DNA of 46,740 nucleotides from Candidatus Poribacteria bacterium (GTDB taxonomy: Bacteria; Poribacteria; WGA-4E; JAJDTR01): assembly GCA_028820655.1 (NCBI GenBank), contig JAPPIK010000006.1:1-46740 (forward strand), given 5' to 3'. Shown piece by piece: positions 9,671-17,923 of the stretch. A model generated the notes under the pieces. That model did no database searches and was not told the origin of the DNA. It worked only from the letters and a program-made list of their open reading frames with translations. The position numbers and the translations under genes are program-made. How positions within the stretch are numbered: position 1 is the first letter of the stretch; every line of letters begins with the position of its first letter.

Positions 9671-10789
9671 CTAGTTTTTGATTAAAGCCCTCCTTAACAA
9701 TGATAGGTATGCTTGTTTCTCATCATCGTCGGGGAGTTCCGTTTCTCGCTGGTGCAGAATCACCTCTGCATGGGACGTTAGTGCGAAAATATTCACCGAA
9801 TCCCGGTGATGTTCTTCAAGATTCTTCGCGATACGGCTGACAACTTCGCCTTTTGCCCCGCTTATCAACTCCGGCAACTCCCTTTCGAAAACCCATGTGT
9901 TGACAAATTTCTCGTTGAGCGTCTTTATCACTTCCGGATTGCAGAGCGGACCCGCCCTGAAGTATTTTCCGTTCGCTCAGCAGGATTCGTCGTCTAGCGC
10001 CCCCCAGAGGAGAATCGCATGGATGGGGTGATGCGCTACTTCGGCTTGTACGATGGCTTCATCAATCGGTAGCCAGTCGATTTCAGCAAATCTGTAAAAA
10101 CTCAATTCCAACTTTTTGCGAGCCTCTTCCGTTGTAATGGAATAGTCCCATGCAATCTCGCCCAGGTGATTTTCATTCGCAGCAAGGAGTTGCATGCGCG
10201 GCACAAACAGCATGTCGCATTCTTCGAAAGAATTGAAGTCGACATTGCTATTGCGGGGCGGCAACGCCAGCGAAAAAGTGCGAATCGCCCTTGTTTTCAG
10301 ATTGAGTACCAGTCGTCCCGCAAACTGCGATAGGATAAAGCGCGCGGCATCCATCCAATCGTCTTGCATGCGCATTCCTTGCCACTCCCCATCAAAATCG
10401 GCAAGACTCGCCAAGGTAATCTCTGAATGAATTCGAAAGACTATCTCCGCATAATCCGCCGAAATGGCTCGTAAGCAGGCGAACGCGCCTTCCTCGCCGT
10501 TGGTTAGGGTTGTTGTCGCACCGGGGTGAAACTGGTGAAGAAACGGAACAACCCCGTCCGAATCAAGCGCCCATACATCTCCCACCTCTACGGAACACGT
10601 AGGCAGAAAAACTTTGAAAGCGTTCGTCCCATATTCTTTGACGGGGTGGCTCGGCGACAGATCGCATAGCGCCGCGTGTTGCGGCGATCTATTGGGTAGA
10701 TTGGAAAAAGAATCGGCAATCGGATCCCAATGTGCTTGCACGGAAACGTTTTCCGTGCTCTGAGGCGTGCGGCTTGGATCAAGTCTCAT
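9671..10789 (-). CDS. selN: Selenoprotein N-like selenoprotein with in-frame TGA (Sec)
   Basis: One 372-residue protein read through TGA at 9977-9979 (Sec271). The frame upstream ends LLWGALDDESC-TGA. The same frame continues without another stop through ANGKYFRAGPLCNPEVIKTL to TAG at 9671. From memory, vertebrate Selenoprotein N has LLWGALDDQSCU followed by G, then LLNESFISTWSL-KELEEL; here the downstream part has LNEKFVNTWVFERELPEL. Upstream parts are also collinear: FHP, ACLRAIS.DYAEIVFRIHSE, NVDF, FVPRMQL, and EEARKKLE with LPIDEA. SelN is a thioredoxin-like redox protein, in animals an ER protein. No EF-hand or signal peptide is evident here, so a cytosolic location is likely. Start: ATG 10789 with GGAGG four nt upstream; a TTG at 10852 is less likely. 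Reading the two parts as separate genes would leave a truncated protein ending in Cys and an 86-aa orphan. Confidence 0.88.
9944..9978 (-). promoter_or_regulatory. Candidate bacterial SECIS-like hairpin overlapping the UGA
   Basis: On the mRNA strand, GAG (including the last two bases of UGA) can pair with CUC. After a CGAA bulge, CGG can pair with CCG, and after an AAAAU bulge, ACUU can pair with GGGU under a CAGGGC loop about 20 nt past the UGA. Bacterial SECIS elements sit directly downstream of the Sec codon and present a G-containing apical loop to SelB, so position and loop are compatible. The stem is weak, with two G-U pairs and one-sided bulges. The fold was drawn by eye. Confidence 0.35.
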
Positions 10790-11163
10790 GTGACCTCCAA
10801 AAAATCGATATGGTCTGATGTCTTGAGGCGACTGACAACTATCGGTAAACAAATGTGATTGAGTGTGGTTAGAAATGGATTGTTATCGCGGTCGCTGTTC
10901 GGTCGCTTGATCTCCTATGGAGCAGGGAATCGCGACCTGGAGGTCGCTCCTACAGGGCGATTGGTTTAGTCGGTCGGTTGATCTCCTACGGAACAGGGAA
11001 TCGCGGTCTGGAGGTGGCTCCTACAGGGCGATTGGTTTGTTCTGTCGTTTGATCTCCTGCGGAGTGGGGGCCGAGTTGGAACTGATTGTAATACTGCAAA
11101 CCAAACGATGCGCTAAAGAGTTACTTCAGATCTTACGTTGACAAAGGTGCAAAATTTCCGCTG
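10790..11163. repeat. 71-bp tandem repeat array with hairpins
   Basis: A spacer upstream of the selenoprotein gene and downstream of a type B permease, without a gene. It contains a 71-bp unit, TTGATCTCCTA..GGA.CAGGGAATCGCG followed by a hairpin and CTCCTACAGGGCGATTGG, starting at about 10907 and 10978, with a partial third copy at 11049. The first hairpin is GCGACCT-GG-AGGTCGC (10932-10947). In the second copy both arms have changed (CGGTCTGGAGGTGGC) and pairing is weaker. The selenoprotein ribosome site (GGAGG) is at 10794-10798. Confidence 0.75.
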
Positions 11164-12609
11164 TCATGTGACATCAACACGCACGAATGCCAGAACTGCG
11201 CCTGCGAACAGAACCACCAAGAACAAGATCAGCAATAGGATATCCGTCATCGCGGCGTTGATGGATTCTCGGAGCTCGATTCGATCCTCAAATTTCGGAA
11301 CAGCGGAATACGGCACGGGCTTTTCAGACATGCCCTGCCTCACGAAATATAGGTGCGGACTGTCCGGGTCGGATTGGTCGGCAGAGATGAGGAATTCACG
11401 ATATTGAGCGGCGTAACGGCGCACACCATCTAGAAACTGCAAATGACGAGACAAACCTGTGCCAGCCAGAGTTTCGACGGCATGTTGGACGATTGAGGCG
11501 GGCGAAACGCGCGCTATCGAACGGGCAAACCCTATCTGATCGATCTGTGTCTTTAGACGTTCCGCGCGTAAACCTTCCACTAACTCCGCCTCCGCCGCGA
11601 TGTACTTTGCCCACAACTCCGTTTCTCTTGTCGGGGGAAATTCGCGGGTGGGCCCGGGATACGGCTGCTCGTAGCGCGTGTTGAGCTCTTCGTATTGTTC
11701 GACAAAACGGCTATTGAATTCTTCCCTAGTTTGCGCGGGTTTTAGACCGCTTACAATGGATCCCAGCGTGTTAGGAGTCAAGACGACAAAGAACGCCCAG
11801 ATCAGCAAGAGGATGGTTAGGCTAATCTCTTGCTGACTCACGCGGGCAGAAATCAATAGCCCGAGGGCGATGAAAATTGACATGTAGACCAACGCAATCA
11901 AAAAAATGGCGCCCAATTGCCCCCAATCGCTCGCTTCCAGCGAGATGTGGCTGGCGGCGTTGAGTAGAAAAAGGTTGATGAGCGCGCCCATTAGAAAAGG
12001 AAGACCAATGCTCAGAAGAGCACCGAGAAACTTGCCAATCAAAATCTGAGAGCGCGGGACACTGTTGGAAAGAATCAGTCGAAGTGTTCCTCGCTCGCGT
12101 TCTCCCGAGATAGCGTCGAAAGTAAAAAGGATTGCCACAAAACTCAAGACAACGGAGATGACCAACACCCAATCAATCTGCGTATAGTCGGGTCGGATAT
12201 CTCGGAGATTCGGGTTTTTGTCGGGGTATTTCAGCCTCCAAATTCCTTTTATCCCGCCAAGGTTTCCTTCAGCGACATCCCAACTGAGAATATATTCCCC
12301 CTCAGCGGCCGAGACGCGATCTGGCAGAAAGGATTCCCCACCGTCCGCGCAAAATGACAACGGTGAAGGCTGTTTATAGAAATCACCAGGTCCCTTTTCG
12401 ATAAGGTCGTAGAGATTCTCAGATCCTGATCGCAGATGGTCTAGAGATTTAGCAACATTCTTCCGGTAGATGTTCATCTCCAAACGATAGTCGCCTAGGT
12501 GTTTGACCGCATTCACGATCATCAGCGTGAGAATCAGCAACACTGTCAGCGCGAAACGAAGGCTGTTCATGTTGTCGTAAAGTTCGCGTTTGGCGATGTG
12601 GAAGATCAT
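11164..12609 (-). CDS. ABC-2 type permease, type B (pair 2)
   Basis: A 481-aa ABC-2 permease, close in sequence to the type B protein of pair 1: HIAKRELYDNMNSLRF at the N-terminus, YKQPSPLSFCADGGE in the first loop, DAISGERERGTLRLIL in the TM core and LAGTGLSRHLQFLDG in the second loop. The start ATG is supported by GAGGA six to seven nt upstream. TM1 is at about 17-35, the TM block at about 155-300, and the last TM at about 455-475. The type A partner (12993-14501) lies upstream on the same strand, separated by 383 bp that contain hairpin repeats. This preserves the A-then-B order seen in pair 1. Confidence 0.87.
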   Translation of the reverse strand: MIFHIAKRELYDNMNSLRFALTVLLILTLMIVNAVKHLGDYRLEMNIYRKNVAKSLDHLRSGSENLYDLIEKGPGDFYKQPSPLSFCADGGESFLPDRVSAAEGEYILSWDVAEGNLGGIKGIWRLKYPDKNPNLRDIRPDYTQIDWVLVISVVLSFVAILFTFDAISGERERGTLRLILSNSVPRSQILIGKFLGALLSIGLPFLMGALINLFLLNAASHISLEASDWGQLGAIFLIALVYMSIFIALGLLISARVSQQEISLTILLLIWAFFVVLTPNTLGSIVSGLKPAQTREEFNSRFVEQYEELNTRYEQPYPGPTREFPPTRETELWAKYIAAEAELVEGLRAERLKTQIDQIGFARSIARVSPASIVQHAVETLAGTGLSRHLQFLDGVRRYAAQYREFLISADQSDPDSPHLYFVRQGMSEKPVPYSAVPKFEDRIELRESINAAMTDILLLILFLVVLFAGAVLAFVRVDVT

Positions 12610-12992
12610 GGTGATTCCTCAACTTTACCGGGTTCTGTTGACATTTCATAGCCACCAGATCATTGAGAGGGACATAATGAGGAGTGCTCAAATTACCGAA
12701 TCGGTTAATTCAGCCATGTATGTGTTGAGTGAGGGCGGTGAGGATCTCTATCGCACTCCTTGTTCAGTCGCTTGATACCCGCCCCTACGATTGAGAGAGA
12801 GTCTGCGCTCAATGAAATCGCGGCATGCACAAGTGACCGTAGGGGTTGGGTTCCCCAACCCGTTGGGCGCTTCCCTCAATTTGTGCGCCCGCCTAAAATA
12901 AATGTCAACAGAAGCCAATCACAACATTTCGGACATTGCAGGCCGCGTTCCGCTTCGTCTCACGTCACATTAACGCCATCTAACGGATTAGG
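12610..12992. repeat. Hairpin-bearing spacer inside permease pair 2
   Basis: 383 bp between the type A and type B genes with no credible gene. It contains a GAGGATCTCTATCGCACTCC..TCGCTTGAT block like those at the left end of the window, and a hairpin GGGTTGGG-TTC-CCCAACCC at 12843-12861 preceded by GTAG. The insertion separates genes that are only 142 bp apart in pair 1. Confidence 0.65.
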
Positions 12993-14501
12993 TTATATCT
13001 GCTGTCTGACGAAAATAAGATAGGAGCCCATGAACAGCATGGCGTTAATCAGCAGCAGCAAGATCAAATCGGGCAGCGCCTGCGCTGCGGCAACCCGCAC
13101 GTCCGGTCGTTGATAGGTGAACCGCGGCAGATCAGACCAATCAACCGCCCCCGCGTCGCTTGCAAACCACTGTCTCGAACCGAAAGCGTTTTTGTCATAA
13201 AAATACGCGATAAGCGTATGTCGATACTTCCGGACCGCTTCAAAAAAATGTTCCAAGCCATCAAGGTTTGTTCCGAGCCATGCCTCGGTTGCCAAATCGT
13301 AAGCGGACGCCGGCGAAATCCTTATCAAGAATCGATCTCGCGGCACGGAACGGATAAACATCCGTGAGAGCGCCTGTTGCCGCATGATCCATGCGCGCTC
13401 GGCGGTTTTTATCCGCAGCGGTTCAATTTGGCGGAAAAATGCCTTCGCGTGCGGCACCGCCGCTTTCGATTCTTCTGAAAGATCATCAAAACTCATGGTC
13501 TGTTCGTGATAATATTCGAGTGTCATAGAATCGTAATGAAAATCAGGACCAGAGGTTTCACCGCGGTATCCTACGTTCAGAAAGGGATCCTCCCCTTCCA
13601 GCGAGTCATCTTTCAGAAGTTGCATTCGTTCTTTGTCAAACCGTCCCCAAATCTGAGCAAGCTCTTGGAATACGGCACCTCCCTCTTCCTGCGGATCAAT
13701 TTTAGGATTGCTGGCAAAAAGGATGAGATTTGGATAAATCAGGACAAAAAACACCCAGGCGAACATGCAGGTCATCAGCGCTGTCACCGTCCGACGCGTC
13801 GTCCCCGAAAATAGCAAACCCATCAGATAAAACACTGACAGGAAAAGAATCGAGGTCAAGTAAAAGCCGCCTATGCGAATCCAATCATCTCCGGAGAGGA
13901 CAATTGACCCCGAACCAGAGATTAAGAACTGCGTCAGAATCAGGCTAATTGTCAGCGGCACAACGAGCGCGATCATAGCAGCGGCGTATTTGGCGAAGAG
14001 GATTTTGCCCCGGCTTGCGGGGGTTGTCATTAGAAGACGCAAGCTACCTCTTTCATGCTCGCCAGCAATGGCATCGTAGGCAAACAGCAGCGCAAGAAGA
14101 CTCAGAACCACTTGAAAAACAAAAACCAAGTCTATCGAAGACAGGAGGTTGAGGAAAGGGTTGTCCATGCCGTACAATCCAGCGTCCCATAGCGTCGGGA
14201 CAAGAGCGTGATGGACGCGAACGGTGTTGCCCAATCGTTTTTCCAACCCCTGATTGAAAAGGCTCAAGGGATTCGGCGGTCGATCCACTTGTAAATGGAG
14301 AGGTGAATAGGTTTTTGCCGTGAGGACCCAATCGTTATGCCGTTGCACCGCGTGACGGTGGAGCGTTAACCGACGTTCATAGTCGTAGATTAATACCAGG
14401 GTGTTGGCGATGACCAGCACCAGCAGAACCATTGTCGCCACAACAAACCGATACGCCAACAGATGAGCGAGGAGTTCCCTCCGGATGAGAGTCATTAACA
14501 T
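12993..14501 (-). CDS. ABC-2 type permease, type A (pair 2)
   Basis: A 502-aa ABC-2 permease paralogous to the type A gene of pair 1: LIRRELLAHLLAYRF at the N-terminus, VDRPPNPLSLFNQGLEKRLGN in the first loop, DNPFLNLLSSIDLVFVF entering the TM block, DAIAGEHERGSLRLLM in the coupling region, and FGSRQWFASDAGAVDW before the final TM. The tail is FVRQQI. A weak purine stretch (GAAGAAAA) precedes the ATG; a second Met two codons later is an alternative. As in pair 1 it comes first in transcription order, with the type B gene downstream. With its partner it probably forms the membrane channel of an exporter powered by an ATPase such as that at 4554-5285. Confidence 0.87.
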   Translation of the reverse strand: MLMTLIRRELLAHLLAYRFVVATMVLLVLVIANTLVLIYDYERRLTLHRHAVQRHNDWVLTAKTYSPLHLQVDRPPNPLSLFNQGLEKRLGNTVRVHHALVPTLWDAGLYGMDNPFLNLLSSIDLVFVFQVVLSLLALLFAYDAIAGEHERGSLRLLMTTPASRGKILFAKYAAAMIALVVPLTISLILTQFLISGSGSIVLSGDDWIRIGGFYLTSILFLSVFYLMGLLFSGTTRRTVTALMTCMFAWVFFVLIYPNLILFASNPKIDPQEEGGAVFQELAQIWGRFDKERMQLLKDDSLEGEDPFLNVGYRGETSGPDFHYDSMTLEYYHEQTMSFDDLSEESKAAVPHAKAFFRQIEPLRIKTAERAWIMRQQALSRMFIRSVPRDRFLIRISPASAYDLATEAWLGTNLDGLEHFFEAVRKYRHTLIAYFYDKNAFGSRQWFASDAGAVDWSDLPRFTYQRPDVRVAAAQALPDLILLLLINAMLFMGSYLIFVRQQI

Positions 14502-15222
14502 GGGATTATTTTCTTCGTTAGGCAGTCACAACTAAAGCGGATAAGGACGAGGGAACACGCCGCGCGGGTTCTCCAAGTTGGTTGAACTCCCTGTTGTTTT
14601 AAAATACCTTACTAAAACACTTGGACGTGGGGTTTTTCAGGTCTTATTTTCACTTGCGATACACCTTTAAGATTTCTATCGCCATGGGATCTCTATGGGT
14701 GTCATGATTCTCTTGACATTGCACTCCGCTGGAGTGCAAGAGATTGAAAATCGCTCAAGTTATTCGCTCGTTCCCTTGACCGCTACGACAACAGCAAAAA
14801 AAGGCTGGTGGGCAGTGCGCACCCTACTACAGTCAAGAGGCTGGTGGGCACTGCCCACCCTACAGGTTGATCACCGCCGGGGCGAGGAGTCGCGACCTGG
14901 AGATCGCTCCTACAGGTCAAGAGGCTGGTGCGGACGGGATTTGCTATGGGAACTCTATCGCGCTCGCTAGCCATTCGCTTGATTGCGCCCTCCAAGTTGC
15001 ATGTTCAAACAGGTCTTAATCTATCACTGTTACACAGATTCGGATGCACTTTTGGCGGGTTTTGAGGAACACGGTAATGGATGAGAGAATAAAGGCATTG
15101 GCTGACTTGGCGCAATATTGACTGCCAGATTTGGCTATACAAGCCAATCTCCGATAATCAATTCGCAAATTCACCTCCTTTCGGGGTGTGAAGCATGGGC
15201 AAAACTGATGGATCTTACTCGG
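14502..15222. repeat. Repeat cluster with four or more hairpin cassettes
   Basis: About 720 bp without a credible gene. Hairpins seen: TTGCACTCC-GCT-GGAGTGCAA (14719-14739), GGTGGGCAGTGCGCACC (from about 14807, imperfect), GGTGGGCA-C-TGCCCACC (14843-14859, perfect), GCGACCTGGAGATCGC (14892-14907), and AGATTTGGCT-ATAC-AAGCCAATCT (15127-15150, one bulge). Several are followed by CCTAC. Fragments of the GATTTCTATCGCCATGGGATC and CTCGCTAGCCATTCGCTTGATTGC blocks recur here. The last 70 bp next to the acylase stop show nothing distinctive. Confidence 0.72.
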
Positions 15223-17604
15223 TCAGGGATTGGGTGTTAATTTCAGTGTGTGGGTGGCAGATCCGGGCAGAAAAGGCAGCCATTCGCCTCGCACCCAATA
15301 GTCGTGCTGGTCCTTGTAGTTCTTTGACACAGGGTTGCCCGATTGACCACAGGGCATATGCAGGCTTCCATCCGGAGCGTGTCCCGGAGAAACGACCATG
15401 CGCACAGATGCGCGCGGCGACCGAACGCAACCCTCACTTCCCGGCAGCGGGTTCCTCGGCATGTTCAGAAATCTACCCAGCACCGGAAAAACACCCAATG
15501 GGTGTGAGATTTTCGGTCTGTGAATCCTGCCCCATGTCACTTGATCCAACGATTTGCAGTTGTATTCACTACAAAGTTGGTCAATGGATTGAACCAACTT
15601 TGAAAGGATGAACTCGTCCCAGTCTTGATAATTCGCCGGATCCGGAAGGGTTTCCGGTACCTTTTCGGTGAGAAGCATCTGGAGCGGGACATCCATTGCT
15701 CGCCAAGTGTACACGAAATTACTGTCAACTTCGTGGCAACGCGCCAAAAATGGTCTAAAGACATCCTTAGCCAGGATTATCCGGAACCGAACCAAAAGCC
15801 CGAAAGCCACGCTTTCTAGCTCCGCCCTACCATCCCAAGCGGCTACATGTTTTTGCGCTTGGGATAAGCGCGGAACGCCTTCGATAACACTGTCGGTCAA
15901 AACTGACAATGCCAACTGTTGGTAAAATTCATAAAACTCGAACCTCGTATCCAACTGGAGTTGAAACATATCCTGTTCGGTAATTCGCCCCGTCGCGTCC
16001 AATCGTTCGCTAATTCTGTACGCACGGTAGCTATTGGCGTAGTTATGTCCGACTGTGTAGGGATAGCTCTTGCCAAGCGTCCTATTATTCGCCGTCGCCA
16101 AAAAACCGTCCGGCGGAGCAACCAGGCGCGGCAGTTCCGGAGGTGGGATATAGCCGTCCCAACCGATGCAATCATCCGCCCAAGATTTCGTGGTAGATCC
16201 ATCGAACCCCTTTCGTATAGGAATACGACCGCAATATGTCCATCCGATGCGACCACTCAGGTCAGCCGCGACTACGTTCAACGGCGGACCGCCGAAGCGA
16301 TTCATCGCATCCAGGGCATCTTCCAGCGACTTTGCCTCATCCATTTCAAGCAAACCGATATCAACCCCGTCGGGTTGCTGCGCAGTGGCATGCATGGCAA
16401 CCGGGTTGTCCATCAATGCGGTTTCACTCACGGGGCCCCAGATTGTCAGCTTGACGGGATGGATTACGTGTTTGCCGCCCTTGATTTTGATCTGCTCGTT
16501 CACAACTTCAAACCGTGTCCATCCATTGGAGGTTTTGTATTCGTCCGGATTGTCGGGATTTATTTCCAACCGCACCAAATCAAGGAAATCTCCGCTGATA
16601 TTCGTGAATCCCCACGCCACATGTCCATTAGACCCAATAATTACCGCTGGAATGCCCGGCAAAACAATTCCAGTGGTTTCTACGCTTCCATAACTGAGGG
16701 ACGCTCGATACCACAAATTCGGTACGGAGAGACCTACATGTATATCGTTAGCCACAATCGCGCGGCCATCAAAAGTCTTTGAGCCATCCACCGCCCAATT
16801 GTTCGATCCGATTCCCAGGTCGGTTGGCTGAACCAGTTTTGCGTGCGCCGCTATTCGCGCTTGATCTCGACGAATCGAAGCGAATGCCTCGACCGGAATT
16901 GGCTGTACCGGACGGTGGGAATCGGGGCCGCCCAAAATAGTCTGCGTATAGCTTTCGGTGTCCGGGGTGAGGAAAGCGACAACCTCAGGCGGAAGAGACT
17001 CTTCCATGATGGACAGCATCCTCTCTTCATCATCGCTGAAAGACAGCATTTGAAACATATTTTGCGCGACAAGAATGCTGTCCTCCGGTTTCCAAGGCTC
17101 GGGGCGATAGCGCAGTAGGAGAAACTCCATGGGCGCGGTTCCCATCTGTTTAATGAATGCGTTCACTCCATCGGCGTAGGCAGAGAGGAGTTCTTTCTGT
17201 TCATTTGGAAGGTGGGCAACGATTTTGGATGCCGCTCGGTTGAAACCGATAACCCTTTGTCTCTTATCAGTTTCGATAGTGATGTCGCCTAGGATTTCGG
17301 AAAGCCGGCCGGCGGCGCGCCGGCGCAGCAGATCCATCTGGAAGAGCCTGTCCTGTGCGGTCACGTATCCGAGCGCCATGACCGCATCCCTTCGCGTGTG
17401 TGCGCTGATCGATGGAATTCCCAAGCGATCCGTAGTTATCGTGACCGACGAGCCCAGTCCTTCAATCTGTGTCTCGCCATCACGCACGGGCAGGGATGCG
17501 CGAAGCTTTAATATTATGAAAGTACTCACGACTATCAAGACGAAAAAAACAATCAATGACAAATATATCACGATCCTGAAATTACCTCTCCGATGCTGTG
17601 CCAT
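15223..17604 (-). CDS. Penicillin acylase family (Ntn) amidohydrolase, membrane anchored
   Basis: A 793-aa protein from ATG 17604 (a GTG three codons upstream is possible; neither has a clear ribosome site). Members of this family cleave amide bonds of penicillins, acyl-homoserine lactones or other N-acyl compounds after self-cleavage exposes a nucleophilic serine. Here the expected cleavage/nucleophile site is GIG-SNNW (Ser about 267), followed by GRAIVANDIHVGLSVPNLWY, the usual beta-chain start. The alpha-chain part has RDAVMALGYVTAQDRLFQMDLLRR. The N-terminus has one hydrophobic helix (about 9-33) without an obvious cleavage site, so the enzyme is probably tethered outside the cytoplasmic membrane. 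The C-terminal region has GCVRSPRASVRMVV and GHAPDGSLHMPCGQSGNP, also typical. Length is normal for the family. The substrate cannot be told from sequence. Confidence 0.92.
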   Translation of the reverse strand: MAQHRRGNFRIVIYLSLIVFFVLIVVSTFIILKLRASLPVRDGETQIEGLGSSVTITTDRLGIPSISAHTRRDAVMALGYVTAQDRLFQMDLLRRRAAGRLSEILGDITIETDKRQRVIGFNRAASKIVAHLPNEQKELLSAYADGVNAFIKQMGTAPMEFLLLRYRPEPWKPEDSILVAQNMFQMLSFSDDEERMLSIMEESLPPEVVAFLTPDTESYTQTILGGPDSHRPVQPIPVEAFASIRRDQARIAAHAKLVQPTDLGIGSNNWAVDGSKTFDGRAIVANDIHVGLSVPNLWYRASLSYGSVETTGIVLPGIPAVIIGSNGHVAWGFTNISGDFLDLVRLEINPDNPDEYKTSNGWTRFEVVNEQIKIKGGKHVIHPVKLTIWGPVSETALMDNPVAMHATAQQPDGVDIGLLEMDEAKSLEDALDAMNRFGGPPLNVVAADLSGRIGWTYCGRIPIRKGFDGSTTKSWADDCIGWDGYIPPPELPRLVAPPDGFLATANNRTLGKSYPYTVGHNYANSYRAYRISERLDATGRITEQDMFQLQLDTRFEFYEFYQQLALSVLTDSVIEGVPRLSQAQKHVAAWDGRAELESVAFGLLVRFRIILAKDVFRPFLARCHEVDSNFVYTWRAMDVPLQMLLTEKVPETLPDPANYQDWDEFILSKLVQSIDQLCSEYNCKSLDQVTWGRIHRPKISHPLGVFPVLGRFLNMPRNPLPGSEGCVRSPRASVRMVVSPGHAPDGSLHMPCGQSGNPVSKNYKDQHDYWVRGEWLPFLPGSATHTLKLTPNP

Positions 17605-17923
17605 AGTGACCACTATTGATTAAATCTTTACTTCAGAAAACCTGCCAATGCCCATCAGAGACAGCACCTTACCGTGCCGGCGACAAATCAGTGAAAGGTG
17701 TAATCTTCAGCCAGCGTATCGACTTCTCAGAGGACACATCCAAATGTATTCAGATTGTAACCGTTTTCCGTCGGCGTGGCAAGTCCCAGAACATCCAAAT
17801 TCAGAGTCGCCGCATCCCGTTTTAGTTAGTCGCGCAGGTTGCGTTCAAACTTATTGCGTGGTATCATGACCTCGTTCGTAATATCCAAACCGACAGGTAG
17901 TCTACGCCGAAAGGAGCCAACCA
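17605..17923. other. Divergent promoter region, acylase / PmoA-like gene
   Basis: 319 bp between divergently transcribed genes. It contains a promoter candidate for the plus-strand gene (listed separately) and its ribosome site, AAGGAG at 17911-17916. No hairpin cassette and no credible gene is seen. Confidence 0.5.
17839..17867 (+). promoter_or_regulatory. Candidate sigma-70 promoter for PmoA-like gene
   Basis: TTGCGT (17839-17844) and TATCAT (17862-17867) are separated by 17 bp and match four and five of six consensus positions. Transcription would begin near 17874, about 50 bp before the TTG start codon. Confidence 0.4.

Noticed and set aside
9671-9931. Separate small gene (86 aa) downstream of a 291-aa gene
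   Set aside because: It is in frame with the upstream gene, has no ribosome site, and the joined product matches SelN across the TGA.
9977-9979. TGA reassigned as a general sense codon
   Set aside because: TolC, NEW3 and other intact genes here end with TGA, so only context-dependent recoding fits.
10907-11068. CRISPR array
   Set aside because: The 71-bp unit repeats along its whole length with no unique spacers, and there are no cas genes in the window.
15919-16782. 287-codon plus-strand frame
   Set aside because: Antisense shadow of the penicillin acylase gene; no independent motif.
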